Source: Asterias rubens (lineage: Eukaryota > Echinodermata > Asteroidea > Forcipulatida > Asteriidae). From it: DNA of 64,000 nucleotides. The DNA is taken from assembly GCF_902459465.1 (NCBI RefSeq), contig NW_022985696.1, forward strand, positions 434,001 to 498,000, written 5' to 3'. The position numbers were made by a program, and so were the translations under genes. Within the stretch, counting starts at the first letter, position 1. The number at the start of each line of letters is the position of its first letter. This document shows positions 59,995 to 64,000 of this stretch, in pieces. Below the pieces are notes generated by a model. The model had not been told where the DNA came from. It did not search any database and saw only the letters and a list, made by a program, of their open reading frames with translations.

Positions 59995-61545
59995 AGCTAT
60001 TGAAGCCCAACCCACCCGTAGAAGTAATGACAAGTTACTTATCTTCCAATAACGCAACTAAACAAACAGTGTATGTAGATATTATATTTACTGTTTATTT
60101 TTTACCACTACAATAAAAAGAAAAGAACACTATCCCTCCAAATTACTTGAAGTTATTTTTGAGAAAAAAATATTTAAAAACAGCGAACCTGCCAGCATGA
60201 TTCAATTATTTGGCTCGCAATTTTGTTTTCCCGTCATACCACATGCTGGCCATAACAGACACGCATAAGGTATGGGTGATTTCCTGGATCCCCTCCACTG
60301 TTGACCCTGTGGCCAGCATGTGGTACGAACAAAAAATTGCGTCCTGCTCATAGACCTTCTTCACGATGTCACCATCTTGGTCATGTTCCCCGTTTCCATA
60401 ACAGTAATGAATGCTAACACTCATTAACCAAACATGGCACCAGGCTATTATTTCATCAAGCCTCAGTTTGGTTACAATGAGTTGGAATGGAGTAAAAACA
60501 AGATGGCCACACCGTGATAAAGGTCTATAGCCTTATCAAAGGCTCTTAACACAACCACCACACTCAGAATTCACCAGGGCCCAATTTCATAGCGCTGCTT
60601 AGCGGCCGATTTTGTGCTTACTGTGCAATTTCTATTTCAAAGCGCTTCTAACCGTAAGCACACGAAAAAGGCAAGCTAACCTTCCGGTGCTTACCGCTCG
60701 AAAATAAATAACGTCACAATGTAAATCCACGGTATACACGCAATATGGCCGCCCATTTTTTCTGCTAACCTGTGAAATACACTAAGGGTATTAGCAAATT
60801 TTCTTCTACCGTAAACACGCAAATTTGCTTATCGTAAAGCAGCGCTATGAAATTGGGCTCAAGTAGTGTAGCATAAATTACGTATAACAACAAACTGCAC
60901 AGTACTTCAGGCAGCACTTGATAAACAGTATACCTTGGGGTCAAAGCATAATTTCATGGCCCTGCTTACCGCCGAATTCTGCGCTTACGATCACGATTCC
61001 CCGCTTACGTGCAAGCGCCGAATTTCTTCGCTAGCCTTGTAAGCTTAGAATGCCTAGTAACGTGAAGTACGCACGCGCAGAAGCCCAAATTCGCCGCTAA
61101 CCCGTGAAATACACTTGCCGTTAGCACAGAATTCTCTGCTTCCGTAAGCGCCGATTCTGTGCTTACGGTAAGCAGAGCCATGAAATTGGGCCCTGAAGCT
61201 TCAATGTGCAAGGTGGAAAAACCTTAAAAACAACACGTTTAGAACCCACACCTGGACAACTTGGCTGATAGAGCCCGAGTTCAGCGAGTCAGACTGCGCG
61301 TCCATTACATAAAAATGCTTTGAAAAGAACGTGATATAAAAGAAAACCCTGACATCAGGAAAAAGCAGACGACTCTTTAAAACGTTCAGTTTGTCATGAG
61401 CTAAGCACAGAAAAAATCCTGGTTAGAAAAAAAAACCAAGTCACCAGCCAACATTTCATCCAGTTTAAAATGTTACGACTGATGGCCGGCTTAATTTTTT
61501 TTGCTCAGCAATAAAAAATCTCCTCAGAAGTTTTTTAGGCTTGAC

Positions 61546-61805
61546 ATCATTTGTCCGTCTTGGGTTTCTTTAAGACACCCACTGATGGATCATTTGTCCG
61601 TCTTGGGTTTCTTTAAGACACCCACTGATGGATCATTTGTCCGTCTTGGGTTTCTTTAAGACACCCACTGATGGATCATTTGTCCGTCTTGGGTTTCTTT
61701 AAGACACCCACTGATGGATCATTTGTCCGTCTTGGGTTTCTTTAAGACACCCACAGATGGATCATTTGTCCGTCTTGGGTTTCTTTAAGACACCCACTGA
61801 TGGAA
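61546..61805 (-). repeat. 43-bp tandem repeat copying the last codons and stop of SAP30BP
   Basis: Six head-to-tail units of 43 bp, each holding the plus-strand motif gtccgtcttgggtttcttta. The unit nearest the gene is the true end of the coding sequence (SVGVLKKPKTDK and TGA). The other five lie after the stop, in what should be 3' UTR. Because 43 is not a multiple of three and each unit carries the stop, the protein is not lengthened. Units are nearly identical, with one T-to-A change near 61754, so the expansion is recent. Confidence 0.95.
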
Positions 61806-63737
61806 TGACGGTTGTCTTTATGCCGGAGGTCACGGGAGCGAAGACGGGCGGTACACCCACGGGGTTCGTTACTAAGGCGTTGACGAGGCTGACTTGGGGT
61901 CTCTGAATCATGGTTATTGGGAATGTTGGGATGGGTGTGGGCAGAGGGAGGAGGGGTCTTGATGTCACCTCGGAAGGGACCACACCCCACTTGGATTTCC
62001 TTTTTCTCTCGGGTTCATCTGCAAAGATGAGATCACCACCAAAAAAGTAGAAAAGGGATGGTACATTAATTACATCGCAAAACCCACTACCAGTAGTAAA
62101 ACTGATAGCTCAGCTAGTTCTCAAAGAACAAAACTTCGCAACGACACCTCAAAAAATCCAAATAAAATCACCTTAAAAGCAGTGGACACTATTGGTAATT
62201 ACTCACAGTAATTGTTAGCATAAAACCTTACTTGGTAACAAGTAATGGGTAGAGATTGATAATTAAAAAACATTGTGTGAAACGGCTCCCTCTGAAGTGA
62301 AGTAGTTTTCGAGACGGAAGTAATTTTCATCGAATTTGATTTCGAGACCTCAGATTTAGAATTTGAGGTCTCGAAATCAAGCATCCGAAAGCACAAAACT
62401 TTGTGTGACAAGGGTGTTTTTTTTCTTTCATTGTTTTCTCGCAACTTCGATGACCGATTGAGCTCGAATATTCACAGGTTTGTTATTTTATGCATATGTT
62501 AAGATACATGTACACCAAGTGAGAAGACTAGTCTTTGACAATTACCAATAGTGTCCACTGCCTTTAATCACTAGCTAGAGTGTTTGGAAGGGTATCCTCA
62601 TGTCCAATACCTTAATACAAATATTTCAAGTGAGAACAAAACCCAAATCACTAAGTTATCACACAAGCGCGAGTGGAATACGGAAAAATATAGCACTTCT
62701 GCGCTATATTTTCCGTATTTCCACGAACGCGCGTGTGATAACGTATTTATCTTCAAGCAAACTTGGGGCATGACCACAGACAGTGCAAAAAATACATTCT
62801 ACACTTTGCGTGTTGACATACATGAAACTGGAAGATAAATATGTTATAACGCGCGTTCGTGGAATACGGAAAAATATAGCGCGTCTGCGTCGCATATCCA
62901 AATATATCCATATAGGCCAAAACGCCGAAGCACTATACTTTTCCATATTCCACTCGCTCTTTTGTGATAACATGTTTAGGGAGTATTTACCTGTTGAGGT
63001 AGCTGACAGTGAGTGACTGGTCGTGATTGAGAGCAATGGTTGAACAGCAGACATTGTAGGAAGAGTAACCATTACTGAGGATGATGTGGTTGTACCCGTC
63101 ACACCAATAGTTGGGATGATCGTTGCTACTGGCCCTCCAATGGGCGTCTTCCTCGCCATACCCATCTTAAACTCAACTTTGGTTCGTTCTTTCTTTTCCT
63201 TTTCTCGTCTTGCCATGTCCTCTTTTTGCGCCTTAGCTGAAAAGGAGATTTGTTTATTAAGGGTAAACGCCATGAACAAGTATTGTCATTATTAAAATAC
63301 ATCACACAGAGTAAAGTAACAAGCGTGTTTTTTCTTTCATTATTCTCTTGAAAATTTGACGACAAATTGAGCCCAAAATTTAAAGCATAGAGTACTTTGT
63401 GAGATGGCCGAATAAATAATAATAATAATACAAATAATATTAATACATCCCGTGAAAGTACTGGTCTTTATGGTCTTTACTGGTTATACGTCTCTGGACA
63501 TTTTCAAAACTCTGCTAAAAACCCACTTTTTCAAAATTTCTTATGAGTGACTTTCTGTCTGTTTTTAACCATTTATTTTTGCCAACACGTTTATGTAATT
63601 CAACATGTTCTTTTTCAACGTACCCTTATTTCTTTCCAAGCTTCGTAATTTGTATTTTTGTTTTGTTACTCTCTTTGCTTGTTTTATGCGCCTCGGAATA
63701 AGTTTAGTCTTAGATAGATGGCGATTTATAAGTTTGA

Positions 63738-63775
<38 letters not shown>

Positions 63776-64000
63776 GGTCACAGTTTGTACCTTTAAAGGC
63801 AGTGGACACTATTGGGTATTGCTTGAAATAATTGTTAGCGTAAAACCTTACTTGGTAACGAGTAATGGGGAGCTGTTGATAATATAAAACATCCCTCTGA
63901 GGTTACGTATTTTTCAAGAAAGAAGTTATTTTCCACAAACAGTTGGGATTGTGGACTTACCGAGTGCCTCATAGTAGGAGTTCTCATCCCATCCATGGGA
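61762..64000 (-). CDS. SAP30BP: SAP30-binding protein (HCNGP family), last three coding exons
   Basis: Nuclear protein that binds the Sin3 co-repressor subunit SAP30 and takes part in pre-mRNA splicing. Exons: 63961 to beyond the right edge, 62991-63236, and 61762-62018 (stop TGA at 61762-61764); phases agree. The first encodes HGWDENSYYEAL and the second continues AKAQKEDMARREKEKKERT, closely matching the conserved human SAP30BP core. The rest of exon 2 is Thr/Ser/Val-rich low complexity. The last exon has ERKRKSKWG (human QKRKSKWD) and ends GIKTTVIPSVGVLKKPKTDK, matching the human end GSKTTVISAVGTIVKKAKQ in layout. The N-terminal acidic half lies outside the window. Downstream of the stop the last codons are repeated (see array). 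Confidence 0.93.
62173..62567. repeat. MITE family 1, full copy
   Basis: Ends ttaaaagcagtggacactat and tagtgtccactgcctttaa; in the last SAP30BP intron. A partial copy is at 63794-63945, 15 bp from the exon at 63961. Confidence 0.88.
63460..63772 (+). mobile_element. 3' end of a LINE in a SAP30BP intron
   Basis: Begins with the end of an RT-like frame (ctgctaaaaacccacttttt), then 3' UTR ending tgcgcctcggaataag ... gatggcgatttataag and an (ATT)n tail at 63738-63772. Antisense to SAP30BP, between the two upstream exons in this window. Confidence 0.7.

Larger units (their letters stand above)
57142..61545. other. Region between the intact lectin gene and SAP30BP, no gene seen
   Basis: Holds palindromic repeats (57460-57680, 58430-58580), a tRNA-like repeat, family 1 and family 3 MITEs, and a remnant of the lectin-gene flank. 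The segment 57719-57755 (atggaacatgaattgattga) matches 54449-54480 after the pseudogene, and 59160-59235 resembles the upstream flank at 51185-51265, which suggests a third, lost copy of the lectin unit. Confidence 0.55.

Overview
This is animal nuclear DNA with intron-rich genes, canonical GT-AG splice sites, LINE and SINE retroposons, and very many short palindromic (MITE-like) repeats. The gene set (a KIF7/KIF27-type kinesin, SAP30BP, an ornithine-decarboxylase-like protein and secreted PAN plus fibrinogen-domain lectins) points to a marine invertebrate. From the repeat style I infer a deuterostome, most likely an echinoderm such as a sea star, but I cannot prove this without a database.

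Layout. (1) About 0-31.6 kb, minus strand: a large kinesin gene of the KIF27/KIF7 (Costal-2) family. I could join 21 coding exons with consistent reading phase (916 codons) from the ATG at 31642 to an exon at 340-429. The gene runs off the left edge. Its introns are packed with MITEs, SINEs and LINE fragments. (2) About 31.6-38.2 kb: an intergenic stretch with a LINE tail and several hairpin repeats, then one plus-strand terminal exon (36549-37203) of an unrecognised gene with a possible, weak, actinoporin-like C-terminal half. (3) 38.3-43.4 kb, minus strand: a complete 11-exon ornithine-decarboxylase-like gene (435 aa) in which several catalytic positions are changed. (4) 44.5-49.1 kb, plus strand: two LINE elements, the second nearly full length but broken. 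(5) 51.5-57.1 kb, plus strand: a tandem pair of intronless lectin-type genes (signal peptide, PAN/apple-like region, fibrinogen C-terminal domain). The first is a pseudogene with a frameshift, a 520-bp terminal-inverted-repeat insertion and a ten-copy expansion of an about 84-bp coding segment. The second is intact (327 aa). (6) 61.8-64.0 kb, minus strand: the last three coding exons of SAP30BP, whose final codons and stop are repeated six times in a 43-bp array.

The genes are unrelated in function (ciliary kinesin, nuclear splicing/transcription cofactor, polyamine-pathway-like protein, secreted lectins), as expected in an animal genome, and I see no operon. The most distinctive signal is that pieces of coding exons have been copied in tandem again and again: KIF27 exons 8, 9, 14 and 15, the end of SAP30BP, and the lectin pseudogene. 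A second theme is repeats touching splice sites: a MITE supplies the donor of ODC-like exon 7, and a LINE tail lies directly before the acceptor of KIF27 exon 13.
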